NCBI GenBank assembly: GCA_963575645.1
Contig: OY754464.1
Location: 7,502,001 to 7,566,000 of the forward strand
Direction: 5' to 3'
Source of the DNA: Xanthostigma xanthostigma
Lineage: Eukaryota > Arthropoda > Insecta > Raphidioptera > Raphidiidae
DNA: 64,000 nucleotides
The translations under genes were made by a program, and so were the position numbers. Under the pieces are notes generated by a model. That model was not told the origin of the DNA. It saw only the letters and a list, made by a program, of their open reading frames with translations, and made no database searches. Positions 46,406 to 57,124 of the stretch are shown here, one piece after another (position 1 is the stretch's first letter; the number at the start of each line of letters is the position of its first letter).

Positions 46406-46797
46406 TTTATTCAACAATTGCGCGTTATTCATGGTTTAATTATAATGAGATGTTGTAAATATCTATTTATTTCTTTATAAAACTGTCAATACTAACAGCA
46501 CCAAACAACACGATTCAATGTTTTGGTTTGAGGTTAGCCAGTTATGAATAAACTCCATGTCGAAAAAATTCGGCCTCTCAATTTTAGTCTCAATGGGTAA
46601 CAACGGAGTTGTTGTTACCTACTATTTCGTTACGACTCAGAAAATAGTTACGTTTATTTTCATTACTCCACAATGGCCGAGCTAGTAGGAATCTTCATTG
46701 AGTTATGACAAGTAATTGTCACCAGTCGGTAAATGACTATTTAGGGTTCGGTTTTTAGACATGATAAAACATGAATAACGCGCATGAGTTGAATAAA
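46406..46797. mobile_element. Terminal inverted-repeat element, 392 bp
   Basis: The ends share TTTATTCAAC and GCGCGTTATTCATG in inverted orientation (about 36 bp with mismatches). Inside is a small perfect palindrome around GGTAACAACGGAG. No target duplication is clear. Confidence 0.6.
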
Positions 46798-46994
46798 GAT
46801 TAATGCTTACAGAATTATTTGTTTACTTCGAATGAGCAAATCTTATAAAGAATGGCATATCTCTTTATGTAAACTAGAAAAGGAATAAAAATCACACACG
46901 GCTGAGTTTTTTTTAGCTCAGTGAATGTTAAAAATTGTTTTCTTTCACACAATTACATTTTATGCCGTTAGTTTTCAATGTTTCCTGTCATAAG

Positions 46995-47424
46995 TAGGGT
47001 TGCCATCTATAATGTCAATAAACTAGGACAAGAAGCACAAAAAAAAACGGATTTTTGAGCTCAAAACCCGGTCATAATTGCTTATTTTACTGATGAAATT
47101 AAATAATACCTTAATAATACAGAAATAGTATAGATTCATTTTTTTACCATATTTGGTGCAACTTAACGTACAAAATTAAAGTAATATATGGCATTTTACA
47201 AGCTTTCATTTAATTATATCTTTATTCTCTTTGGTAATTAAATTAAAGAGCCGTATAAAAATTATAAAAACCGAACAATTACTACTTTCTTTATTCCAAT
47301 AAGCAAAAATAAATCTTCTCGATTTCAAGAAACAAAATTCTACAATCGTCTCTTGATAAGAAAAGATTTATCTAGTCAAATAAAGAGGATAAATCCGTGG
47401 AAATCCGGACGGATGGCAACCTTA
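46995..47424. mobile_element. Intact non-autonomous hAT, 430 bp
   Basis: The ends are TAGGGTTGCCATC and GATGGCAACCTTA, with perfect 8-bp duplications GTCATAAG at 46987-46994 and 47425-47432. The interior is AT-rich with no frame. Confidence 0.95.
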
Positions 47425-47456
47425 GTCATAAGGAACAAGCAATATAATTAATACAT

Positions 47457-47755
47457 TAACGTTTCGATCCGGATTTGGATTTTCTTCAGAACTGATCTAA
47501 ACATATAAGAAGTGATTAATATTCAGTTTCCATTTATTTTTAATGAAATTCGTGAAAGATTTTTCAATTTTTCAATATTAAAAAATCTTTCACGAATTTT
47601 ATTAAAAATAAATAGAAAATAAATATTAATTACTTTTTATATTTGCGATCAGTTCTGAAGAAGATCCAAATCCGGATCGAAACCTTATTGTATTAATTAT
47701 ATTTTTTTGTCAATATATTTGTCTGAAAAATTGGTCGATAATTTTATTTATTGAA
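47457..47755. mobile_element. Penelope-type inverted ends, second copy
   Basis: Two inverted arms meet near 47572. On the right, CTGAAGA-A-GATCC-AAATCC-GGATC-GAAAC (47655-47681) forms a 5-bp stem between conserved boxes. The left arm holds its complement. The outer phrase TCTGAAAAATTGGTCGATAA matches 28.9 kb. Confidence 0.6.
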
Positions 47756-47856
47756 AAACAATAACTTCCCGATTTTTTTGAAAAAAAATCATTGATTTTT
47801 TTTATAGCGGGAAGTTAAAAAATGTGTGTTCACAATTTATGGTGATTGGTATTTTT

Positions 47857-48281
47857 AACCGACTTCAACAAAAAGGAGGAAGTTCTATGTTCGTCTGTAT
47901 ATTTTTCTTTTGTTATGTACCTATGTTCACCGATTTCTCCGTCAATTATGGACCGATTTTCAATTTTTTTTTTATTCGAAAGAGTGCACCTCAGAGGTGG
48001 TCCCATCGGAAACAAGTCAGGATCTGATGGTGGAATCCGGAGAAATCGAGGGAAACTCTCAAATTTCAAAGGCACGCATAATGTTTTTTATGTATGTTCA
48101 CTGATTTTTAGTGTTAGTGACTTCACACTAAAAAGTAAAAAATAATTGCGTATTGAAATGTTTTGGAGTCGGTGTAGTTCTCGGAATAGATTTCATTTTG
48201 GCTGACACCGACTCCAATACATTTCAATACGCAATTATTTTTTACTTTTTAGTGTGAAGTCGGTTCAATTTTTTTGTTAAA
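47857..48281 (+). repeat. LINE-like tail ending in a hairpin, copy 1
   Basis: The head ACCGACTTCAACAAAAAGG leads to GGATCTGATGGTGGAATCC, then an inverted repeat (about 48118-48175 and 48204-48262, TTGCGTATTGAAATG) and finally GAAGTCGGTTCAATTTTTTT. Frames of 60-100 codons through it are accidental. It directly abuts a family G element at 48281. Confidence 0.8.
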
Positions 48282-48634
48282 AAATTGTTTGTCTGTAAAG
48301 TCGGTTTACGGACGATAGTTTTACGTGATAACGTATTCCGCTCGAATATCATGTTTAATAATACATAACCTAAATTTTAGTAGCTGTCAAACTATATTTT
48401 TACCGACTAATAATTTGATCAACTAAAGCAAAATACATATTTTTAAGCAAAAAAATGTTGAACGCACACTACTCTCTGACGTCACGCGAGAAGAGGGAGA
48501 AATGCGCACAAGCCGACGCTTGGGCCGATCGTGCATCTCTATCGCTTATGTCGCGCTCTCGCTTGCGGAACGTTACTATTTTTCGTGTGTGCTGGCGGTG
48601 TTTCATCAATTTATAAGACGTTATCACGTCAAAA
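48281..48634 (-). mobile_element. Dispersed element, family G, copy 3
   Basis: Opposite orientation to 5139-5735. It starts TTGTCTGTAAAGTCGGTTTA, ends GACGTTATCACGTC. A GC-rich middle (48478-48600) contains TGACGTCACGCGAG and CGCGCTCTCGCTTGCGG, absent from the other copies I can see. Confidence 0.75.
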
Positions 48635-49271
48635 TATTTTATTAAAAAATATTATTATTTCTTTCATTATAGCCAACTGTTACAGTAGAGCTTATGACAT
48701 ATTTATATGTCGCGTGTTATGTTTAGCAGATTACGCCTCTGACTGTATACCGTGCTTTTAACGTCAACAGGATTTGGGGAGTTATGATCCTGCTGTGTTA
48801 GAGGGAGTTCAAAGTGAGCAGATGTAATCATTTTCCAGCCAGTGAGCAGGAACGCGTGCGCAATATGAAGTCAATAAGATATGTACGACTCTACTACAGA
48901 CAATATTCTACGGTTGCCGCAGTCAACATTAGACGTCAATGACTACGTCACTGTGGTCAAAGCTATGCAAGCAATCCAAAGGATGGGCAATTTACACCGA
49001 GTTTATTTATTATAAGCAAGTTAAGAGAAAACCCCGTTCTTCGCTTGCGTTGTCACTCTAAACCTCCATTTCTACCTGAAATATTAATATGAAATGGCCC
49101 TCTTTCCCACTGGGCACGTGCCCAGGGCTCCTTGATCGAGAGGGCTCCCTAGTTTTACGACACTCAAGGGACTGTGCACTTTGTAGCGTTATTGAGAGTT
49201 ATCGGTGAGAAGAAATAATCCATTAATATTTTTTTACGCATAGTATATAAAAACAACTGAGTAACAAACAT
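48635..49271. other. No gene recognised
   Basis: 49095-49125 (GGGCACGTGCCCAGGGCTCC) resembles a hAT-end phrase. Otherwise nothing is recognisable. Confidence 0.4.
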
Positions 49272-49328
49272 TCATACTATTAATAAAATTTTTTCGTCAA
49301 TACACAAAGATTTTCTTTTACTCGCCAT
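49272..49328 (-). pseudogene. pogo/CENP-B-like transposase N-terminal stub
   Basis: The minus-strand ATG at 49328 opens MASKRKSLCIDEKILLI then V and a stop. KRKSL..EEK..II is the usual start of the CENP-B/pogo DNA-binding helix-turn-helix in Tigger/pogo transposases. The frame ends before the helix-turn-helix is complete. The same start occurs at 52780. It is embedded in a repeat shared by 2899-3145, 49272-49650 and 52545-52851. Confidence 0.5.
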
Positions 49329-49404
49329 GTTCACAGTTTGCAAGTTTGTGGGCAACTAAGAATATGATAACTTATCGATAAACAGCTAAGCTAAACATTT
49401 GAAA

Positions 49405-49650
49405 AATAATTCCAACAAACAAAAGAACGAATTTCTTAGAATCTTCCGTACGCCTGATGCCGACAACAAAGCAATAAAATAACAAACAAGTACTGTTTAT
49501 TGTTTAATGATGGCGTATTGTTGTCGTTATTTAGAGTGAGTGTGTCGTAGAGTGTATCATTGTATGAGCAACTAGGTAAACCAACTAGAGTTAAGTAATT
49601 TGTTTGTCGTTATATAGAGTGACGTTAAATGGAGTTTACACTGTATATCA
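49405..49650 (+). repeat. Flank of the pogo-like repeat, copy 2
   Basis: It matches 2899-3145 on the same strand and the complement of 52545-52720. Shared words are ATTGTTGTCGTTATTTAGAG and TATCATTGTATGAGCAAC. Confidence 0.8.
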
Positions 49651-49669
49651 TATATATTAATACGCTAAG

Positions 49670-50235
49670 GTTAAACATGTTTGCCTCCCTTTTTAGAAAA
49701 AAACTCACAATTTCTCCACATAAATTATATATCATTTTACAGATAATTGCTTGCTCTACTGACATCGACAACTAAAAAATTTGTTATTGCTTTTGTTTTT
49801 GTAAATAAATTAAAATACAGCAACGCTGAACATCGTCTGCCATCTGACGGCTTTAATTTTGAAACAACGTCAACACTTCGATCTGTCATCTGACCTTCAT
49901 TTTGTAATACAACAGACACAATACTGCATACTGCCATTTAACGGCTTTAATTTTGAAACAGCGAGCAACGCTGAACTACGTCACAGCAATGCTGCATGAT
50001 GCCATCTGAAGGCTTAGCTCAACGCTTTTGCTACTTTGCGCCTCTATATGACAATTTTAGTAAAATATTTCTTCGAAGCTTCATATTGTAATACAACAAA
50101 AAGAAGAACGTTATAAGCAGTGTGCAAAATTAGAAACTAATTGAATACCTGCAATTATATTTAAAAAATAATTTTGTAAAGTAAAAATTATTATACTTAT
50201 TTAGTGCGAATAATTCGCACAGGTCACACTAGTAG
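49670..50235 (-). repeat. Dispersed repeat, inverted partner 19790-20350
   Basis: It contains several GCCATCTGACGG units separated by AATTTTGAAACAACG, and ends at the palindrome GTGCGAATAATTCGCAC (50206-50222). Confidence 0.8.
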
Positions 50236-50592
50236 ATAATTATTCAATTAGTTGGTAGTAGTGGCTATGCTTAGTGTAATGCAAATTTGTGAATCGAATT
50301 GTGTGGTATCGCTGTAACGTGAATGAAAAAAAAACTATAAAAAAATTTATCTTTGACAATAAAAATGGTTGTTAGTGTCCGCATCCCTGTTTTAATGGTT
50401 TGTTTATAACCGGACGGAGAGTTTATTCCTTCACCAAACCATTACCAACGAAAATCACAGCTGGTCGCAGTCAGTTCAAACCATGGTGGAAATATTGCAT
50501 CGAGAGCTTATTAGACAGGTTTCTATCTCTGTCTGAAAATCGTTCAAAATGCAAATTATATTCAGTGACAACATGAAAAAAAAAAAGTATAT

Positions 50593-50925
50593 TACATCAC
50601 AAGGGCCGAAAGTTGAATTTTCGGCCCTGCGCGTCATGAGCCTGAGGCGAAATTTGAACTTTTAAGGCCCGTGTGGTGTATACCTACGATTTTTCTTCAT
50701 ATCCGCTCGAAAGTACGTACTTTCGTCAGCAGGGACGAAAGATTGACATTTACTAACGGCGGGAGGAAAAAATTTCTCATGCGTATTTATACTCGTAACT
50801 AGGGTTTCCGCTGTCATTTAATATAATAAATAACAGGGAGTAAATGTCAAACTTTCGTCCCTGCTATACGGGACGAAAGTACCTACGTACTTTCGATCGA
50901 GGTATGAAGAAAAAAAACGTTTCAC
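50593..50925. mobile_element. Inverted element with GGGACGAAAG arms
   Basis: CTTCATATCCGCTCGAAAGT (about 50694) mirrors ACTTTCGATCGAGGTATGAAG (about 50890). CAGGGACGAAAG mirrors CTTTCGTCCCTG. The spacer is about 90 bp. An adjacent pair GGGCCGAAA..TTTCGGCCC lies at 50603-50637. Confidence 0.65.
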
Positions 50926-52199
50926 GAGTGATTTGACAGATCAGCCGTTTTTATCGCTCTATATCTTTCAAATTGCAAATTGACAGTTAATGAAAATTAA
51001 ATATTTCAAACATTGAATTTGTGTTTTTCATTTAATTATTTTTTAACATATATCTTATTTTTTAACTTTATATAATCATTAATTAGACACAAGTGTTTAC
51101 TTGCGGATGTTAATGACAAATTTTGAAAAACCATTAAATATTTAAATAAAAAAAAAAAGTTTTGTCACATATGGGCTATGTGCAGGGAGGCGATGGTGAG
51201 CACTAGGGGAAACTTTAACCTCAAATTTTCCATATGTCAGTGGGAAATGTTTTATTAAAAGTGAAAATAGGTATAATTTTAAAAAGTTTTTTAATTACAA
51301 AGAAAACATAGGAAAACTAAGCGATCTGGAAATGCTTGTTGTGTTCCGGGCTGTTGCGCTGATGGCGATTTAAGTAAAATAAAGACCATTGGCGCCCTAA
51401 TTTGACGTTCCGCTCTCAGTGTAAACAAATCAATACCAGCTTTTCTTATTACATTTTTTTGACACTTTATGGTCAACTTTGATTTATCACCTTAGAAACA
51501 TGTCGCGATTTCCATAAAAAGTGAGTTCAATAATTCTCTATTACCCACTAGCGGCGCTAGTACGCTTCGTGCACACATCCTATAGTGAACTATATGGAGT
51601 CAACCATTTCACGTCATGAGTGGTACACATAAAATATAGGACCGGAAGTTACTTTCCAGAAGTTTATCAAGCATACATTGAATTTTGTGTCTATCTGCAT
51701 TAGAGACCGACGAAATAAGGTTATGTTGTCTTTTGACATAACATTTGACGCAACGTACCCTTCTACTATTTTGTCATGATTTTTAGTTGATTTTGACGCA
51801 CCGGTAATCGCGTAAATATTTTACTTTATTTGTCAAATTATTAGTTACCAAAACATTTCAATATAATAACCCCTACGTTTTCTAGGGATTTTTATGTGTT
51901 GGTACACCGGAGTATTATTTTACAACAATGTGCAAGAGAGAAACGATTTTTAGAGAGAGAAGCCTTTCTAAAAAAGTCAAAGCCATCTTTCGATGTGTAT
52001 ACAAAATGGAAGACATTATGCTAGAACTCTTTTCTTTGAAGACATAATATGTATCTATACGTCAAAGAAAAGAACACATATAACGCTGGAAAATACGAAC
52101 CAACATTTCCACCACCAATTAAAATATATTGCTGTAAATCTACAGGGCTGTCTTTTGAACCTTAGGGTGGGGGGGAGTTATACAGGCCGCTACAACGGC
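50926..52199. other. No gene recognised
   Basis: AT-rich sequence. An 86-codon frame at 51993-52253 has no recognisable features. Confidence 0.5.
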
Positions 52200-52440
52200 C
52201 AGGAACTTTTTTTGAATCTTCAATACGGCCCGCGACCAGAATCTATCCGGTGAGGATTTTAGACACCTGACATCAACGTTTTAACAAAAACAAGACACAT
52301 GTGTCTGGATCCTCAAGCTCAAGATAATGTTCCCTATTTATTTCCTTTATATGAAAATTGATTTAAACTAAATAAATGAAGACTTTAATTTAGTACGTGT
52401 TTTAGTTTTTAATACACCCTAAATCTTATACTGGGTAAAA
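52200..52440 (-). repeat. Dispersed repeat, partner 17030-17260
   Basis: See 17030-17260. It includes GCGACCAGAATCTATCCGG. Confidence 0.7.
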
Positions 52441-52544
52441 ACAAGCACGCTTGGAATCTAGCAGCTAATCTAGCGGCAAAAGCAGTCACGTAGCCTGATA
52501 TTAAAAAGTTGTCTATCCTAATTTCTTATAATTCCGTAGTTGGT

Positions 52545-52779
52545 TTGCATTGTTGCTCATACAATGGTACACTCTAAATAACGACAACAATACATCATCA
52601 ATAAGCAATAAACAGTACTTGTTTGTTATTTTGTTGCTTTGTTGTCGGCATCATGCGTACCGAAGATTCCAAGAAATTCGTTCTTCTGTTTGTTGGGATT
52701 ATCATTCATATGTTTAGCTCAGCTGCTGATCAATAAGTTATCATATTCTTAGTTGCCCACAAACTTGCAAACTGTGAAC
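52545..52779 (-). repeat. Upstream part of the pogo-like repeat, copy 3
   Basis: Reverse complement of 49329-49560. The sequence between the flank and the ATG is kept in both (AACTTGCAAACTGTGAACATG). Confidence 0.75.
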
Positions 52780-52851
52780 ATGGTGGGTAAAAGAAAATCT
52801 TTGTGTATTGACGAGAAAGTTTTATTAATACGCGCGATAAATGATAAGTGA
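52780..52851 (+). pseudogene. pogo/CENP-B-like transposase N-terminal stub
   Basis: The frame reads MVGKRKSLCIDEKVLLIRAINDK then a stop, 23 residues. It is colinear with the stub at 49272-49328 and extends it by IRAIND. Conservation of the same ATG and first 16 residues in two diverged copies supports descent from a coding exon. The rest of the transposase is absent. Confidence 0.5.
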
Positions 52852-53165
52852 TGTTGGGCATCTTATAATCCACAGTCTCTCTTAAAATTCTCTCCACTCG
52901 CACTTTTATAACTATACTATTTATTAAGCATAAGTTTAAAAATGTAGAAAATAACGGGAGTTTATGGTGCGAGTGGCGTTCGTCAGGAATTATGATAATG
53001 TCAAGAAAACGTTGAATTATGGTATTATTATGATATTTTGTACAAAATACGAACAAAGAGAATACAAGTGCTGCTGAATTTGATGTAAATTAATGAGCTT
53101 TTATTGTAATTAATTAATTTAAATTAAGGGAGTCTACTTAGGACAAAAATAGACGAACATGTAAA

Positions 53166-53868
53166 GGCCCCCATACACCTCGTTCTTTTTTGGCAGTTTT
53201 CATCGTCACGATAAAACACGTCGGTCAAAACCGAAGTGTATGGGCAAAAACTGTCGATGAAACACGGCAGTTTTTTTATCTGCCGAAGCTTGATTTTAAA
53301 CACGACGTGTTTGCTGGTTGTCGTTTTAAATCGTAATGTGTGGCGCTTTCCGATAGAATCGACGTGTTTATTCAGTGGTGCGACGTACAGCAAATAAGTC
53401 ATATTAATTAAATGATTGTAATTAGTTTGAGTATTGATTTATATTTTAACCGTTTTAGTGCTAAGCAATTTTGACAAAAATAAATGAAAATTGCTATAAA
53501 CATATTGATTAATTTAGAGGAAAAAATAATGGTGTCAAATAAAACACTCTAATTTAGACTAATATCAATCAATTTTATTAATTATTTTTGCATTATATTG
53601 TTTATTAATGTTTATTAAACATAAAATAATATCAATATTATTGTATTTTCCATCAAAGCAGATCGTATTAATGATGCCACGACTTCAGAAAAACTGAACG
53701 AATTACGAAACTACGCCTCTGTGTTTAAATTAACCGTACAGTTTTACCAGTGCGGTTAAAACTGCCATAAAAGAACGAGGTGTATGGGGATGGCCGTTGT
53801 TCGTGTTTAACCGTACAGTTTTACCCGGCGGTTAAAACTGCCAAAAAAGAACGAGGTGTATGGGGGCC
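53166..53868. mobile_element. 703-bp element with perfect 35-bp terminal repeats
   Basis: 53166-53200 and 53834-53868 are exact reverse complements, starting GGCCCCCATACACCTCG. A shortened extra copy of the right terminus (AAAGAACGAGGTGTATGGGG) lies at about 53771-53790. The middle is AT-rich; a 92-codon frame at 53124-53402 crosses the left border and is not real. I cannot see a target duplication, so the superfamily is open. Confidence 0.85.
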
Positions 53869-54007
53869 ATAACACTCTGCGTGTAGCATAAAATTAAATA
53901 ATTTTAAAAGTAATGTTGTAATGATATTTATTAAAAAATTTTGCTTTTAGTTTAGTTCGAAATGTTTGCGCTCTATAAGCAATACTTTTTTAATATTTTA
54001 CTTTATA

Positions 54008-54090
54008 CTAGCAACCCGATCCGGCTTCGCCCGAATTTGTAGATTGCTACCGTTTTTTCATCGATTTACGTTGCAAAATTGATCTATTTT
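54008..54090 (-). mobile_element. Helitron 3' end fragment
   Basis: On the minus strand it ends GGGCGAAGCCGGATCGGG then TTGCTAG, with T after it. It belongs to the same subfamily as 60790-61028 (both hold GGTRGCAATCTACAAATTCG). The left part is lost at the junction with the LINE-like tail. Confidence 0.75.
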
Positions 54091-54625
54091 TAACCGACTT
54101 CAAAAAAGGAGGAGGTTCTATGTTCGACTGTATATATTTTTTTCTTTTTTTTCGTTTTTTTTATGTATCTGTCAATTACGGACCGATTTTTAAAATTTTT
54201 TTTTATCCGAAAGAGTGCACTTCCGAGGTAGTTCTATCGGAACCAAGTCAGGATCTGATGGTGGAATCCGGAGAAATCGAGGGAAACTCTCAAATTTTAC
54301 CCATTGCAATACTTCATAAAATAACTGCATAATTTATTGAGTAAATATCTAACACTAAAAAGAGAAAAATAAAATATTTTTAACAAAAAAATTGAACCGA
54401 CTTCAAAATATGCACTAAAAAGTAAAAAATAATTGCGTATTGAAATGTTTTGGAGTCGGTGTCACATCGGAATTCGAAAGTAGCAATTTAAATCTTACAT
54501 GTCTCTAGTTCTCGGAATAGATTTCATTTTGGATTACACCGACTCCAAAACATTTCAATACGCAATTATTTTTTACTTTTTAGTGCATATTTTGAAGTCG
54601 GTTCAATTTTTTTGTTAAAAATATT
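54091..54625 (+). repeat. LINE-like tail with perfect 86-bp inverted hairpin, copy 2
   Basis: Head AACCGACTTCAAAAAAGG and GGATCTGATGGTGGAATCC as at 47857. 54378-54463 and 54537-54621 look like exact reverse complements, including TTGCGTATTGAAATG. The loop (about 73 bp) contains a second TCTAGTTCTCGG segment. Confidence 0.85.
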
Positions 54626-54670
54626 TTATAACGCGATAATAAAGGCCTATGCTTTTATTACACACACTCC

Positions 54671-54960
54671 GCAACCGAGCAGGGTGGCGTAGTAGTGAGA
54701 GCACTTGACTTTCATTCTGGAGGTACCGGGTTCGAATCCCGGCGCGGGCAGATATGGCCGGGACTTTATCCTGCTGCCTCTCGGCGAGAAACGGTAATTC
54801 CTGTACCGTCAATCTTGTTGAGGTTTTCAATGGTTTCCTTCAATAATTCCAGATAAATATCGAGATGGTTCTTTATTCAAGGTCATGGCCGATTACCTGT
54901 CACACTCTTATGCTGAAAATTTGCCTACATTATCCCAATGTCCTAAAATTCCTGCATTCG
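54671..54960 (+). repeat. tRNA-derived SINE
   Basis: The head has an A box (TGGCGTAGTAGTG) and a perfect B box (GGTTCGAATCC) about 45 bp apart, with the anticodon-like loop CTTTCAT. The acceptor stem does not pair, so it is not a tRNA gene. The body (GGCCGGGACTTTATCC ... AAGGTCATGGCCGATTACC) resembles a widespread insect SINE/LINE tail. Confidence 0.8.
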
Positions 54961-55008
54961 CACATTGCTATTAAGTGGAAGTTTAAAAATTGTAGAAAAT
55001 AACGGGAA

Positions 55009-55363
55009 GTGTGATAGATGGAAAATAGTAATGGTGTGAATGGCGTTTGTTATGACATTGTACTGTATATAGGTTACGTTGCGTATATCAGTTGCAATGT
55101 AAACAGCAAACGTAGTATTTCACTATAACACTTACTTAAGTGGTCTAGTTAAATGCGCATGGGTTTGCATTTGAAATTGATATAAATGTATGCATATTGG
55201 GAAGGAAGGGGACTGTCCGGTAGTGGACAAGAAGTCAGGTGGTGGACGCACGTGACTATGCCAGCGCGAGCTGGCGTAGATCTACGTTACTAATGTAAAT
55301 AAAGCATTATTAAATCAAATTTAATAGTTTTACTAATTTAAAAGAACCTTATCAACCACCAAC
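55009..55363 (+). mobile_element. Probable LTR remnant
   Basis: An AATAAA signal (55298-55303) is followed by a U5-like AT stretch ending AACACTACA directly before a primer-site-like sequence. The 5' border is not certain (a TGTGATAGATGG at 55009 is one choice). No gag or pol follows within the window and no second LTR is recognised. Confidence 0.5.
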
Positions 55364-55459
55364 ACTACATGGCGATCCTGCCAGTTAACGGCAACACTAC
55401 ATGGTGACCTTGCCAGCTCAAGGCAACAATACATGGCGACCGTGACAGTTGGCATCAAC
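55364..55459 (+). repeat. Three 32-bp primer-site-like repeats
   Basis: TGGCGATCCTGCCAG (55370), TGGTGACCTTGCCAG (55402) and TGGCGACCGTGACAG (55434) are spaced exactly 32 bp. The last form resembles the tRNA-Arg primer site known from insect Ty3/gypsy elements such as 412/mdg1. Confidence 0.7.
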
Positions 55460-55983
55460 ATCCAGTTAAAGGCAACAATAAAGGCAACAATACAACACAG
55501 ACATAAAGGAAACCTGTTTTAGAAACATTCTGTATAATTCAATACAATGATTCTTCTATATTTATATAGCTATTATTCCTTAATACGTTCCCTTTTATCT
55601 CCAGATATAACATTTTACTCCTTTGATGTTTAAGTAACATAATATCACTTTTTTCTGCATTTTTCTTTGACAGATTTATGTTGGCTCGAAGGCCAGATAT
55701 AACATACAGATCAAAATTATAAGATCAAAAGTTACAATCCAGTTATTGTTCGACGATATAATATTTTGATATTTAACTTCTTTGAGAATAAACATTGTGA
55801 TAAGCTGCTATGAATCGTCTTTATAACGTTTTTATTAGGCTTTATGCTTATGAACGTCGATTTTGGTTACAGCGTAGCTTTAATTTATTGATGGAAAGTC
55901 TACTTGAACTTTTGAGTATCCGCGATAACTTATATAACTTCATTATTAGTAATGTCCAATAATGTACCTACGTACGATTTACC
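55460..55983. other. No gene recognised
   Basis: AT-rich sequence after an initial AAAGGCAACAAT repetition. Confidence 0.5.
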
Positions 55984-55987
55984 TTAA

Positions 55988-56711
55988 AGGGTTACACTGC
56001 CCAGGCGCGTCAAAAAAATAAGCTTTTGTTGTGAATTTTTTTACGAGTTCTAGGTGGCGGATCAAAAAAAAAAATTAGGGCTTTCTTACGTATATATTAA
56101 AGTTCTTAAAAAATATTTATTATTTATATATGTATAAAAAAATGGAGTCGTGGTAGTATAAAAAACAGAAACAATTTTTTTTTTAGGTGAAAAACGGTGT
56201 AGGTACATTGTAGCAGTCCTGGTGTACCATCTGGAACAAAAAAGATTTTTTTTTCTTTATTTACAATTGTTTTTACATAGAAGTACACACGATTTTTGTG
56301 ATTGAAAAATTATGACGCTTGCAGTTAATAATTTAAGCTCGAGTTTTTACTCTTAAATGAAAAAAAAAATTTAACTGATACAAATTTGTGAATTTTCATA
56401 CAAAATTTAAAATCCTCGGTACTTCTATGGAAAAACGATTGTAAATAAAGAAAAAAAAAATTCTTTTTTGTTCCAGATGGTACACCAGGACTGCTATAGT
56501 GTACACCGTTTTTCACCTAAAATAAATTTGTTTCTGTTTTTTATACTACCACGACGCCATTTTGTTATATATATAAAAATAACAAATATTTTTGAGAACT
56601 TTAATATATGCGTAAAAAAGCCCTAAATATTTTTTTGATCCGCCACCTAGAACTCGTAAAAAATTCACAAAAAAAGCTTATTTTTTTGACGCGCCTGGGT
56701 AGTGTAACCCC
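55988..56711. mobile_element. TTAA-flanked long foldback, 724 bp
   Basis: The ends AGGGTTACACTGCCCAGGCG and CGCCTGGGTAGTGTAACCCC are inverted and flanked by TTAA (55984-55987, 56712-56715). Arms of about 310 bp continue inwards through GTAGCAGTCCTGGTGTACC and its complement to a loop near 56330. It is made of arm sequence only, with a 63-codon chance frame. Confidence 0.9.
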
Positions 56712-56715
56712 TTAA

Positions 56716-57124
56716 TGCTCGTCTTTTTTTAAATGAACCATCTGTATAATCGGTACTTAGATGTAAAAATTGCAAAAAAAATTATATGTCACTGATGTGA
56801 CCACAGATGCCTATAATTATAGGATGTTTACATGCGTAGGTATACCAAATGTTTATGTCACAATCCGAGCTGTGGTGAGATTACCAAACAACGGAACAAT
56901 AATTAGTCAGGAAGTGTTATAAGCGACATGTAAATGCAAATAATCAGACAATATCAGATAGTGGTAAATTATTGTAGTCCAATTTGAACCACACATTCTA
57001 TCTGTGGATAAAAAGCAAAACTGCTTATGGTTGCTGTTTTAAAATATTCTCAAATAGACATTTATTTTGGCTAACATTTCATCTCTACGTAAATTATAAA
57101 TATACAGTGTAAACGCTATTTACT
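56716..57124. other. No gene recognised
   Basis: AT-rich sequence. Confidence 0.5.

Noticed and set aside
47824..48145. Four overlapping frames on both strands
   Set aside because: All fall within a LINE-like tail repeat; the copy at 54.1 kb keeps none of them intact.
54682..54752. Functional tRNA-Glu(TTC)
   Set aside because: Promoter boxes are good but the acceptor stem does not pair and a SINE body follows.
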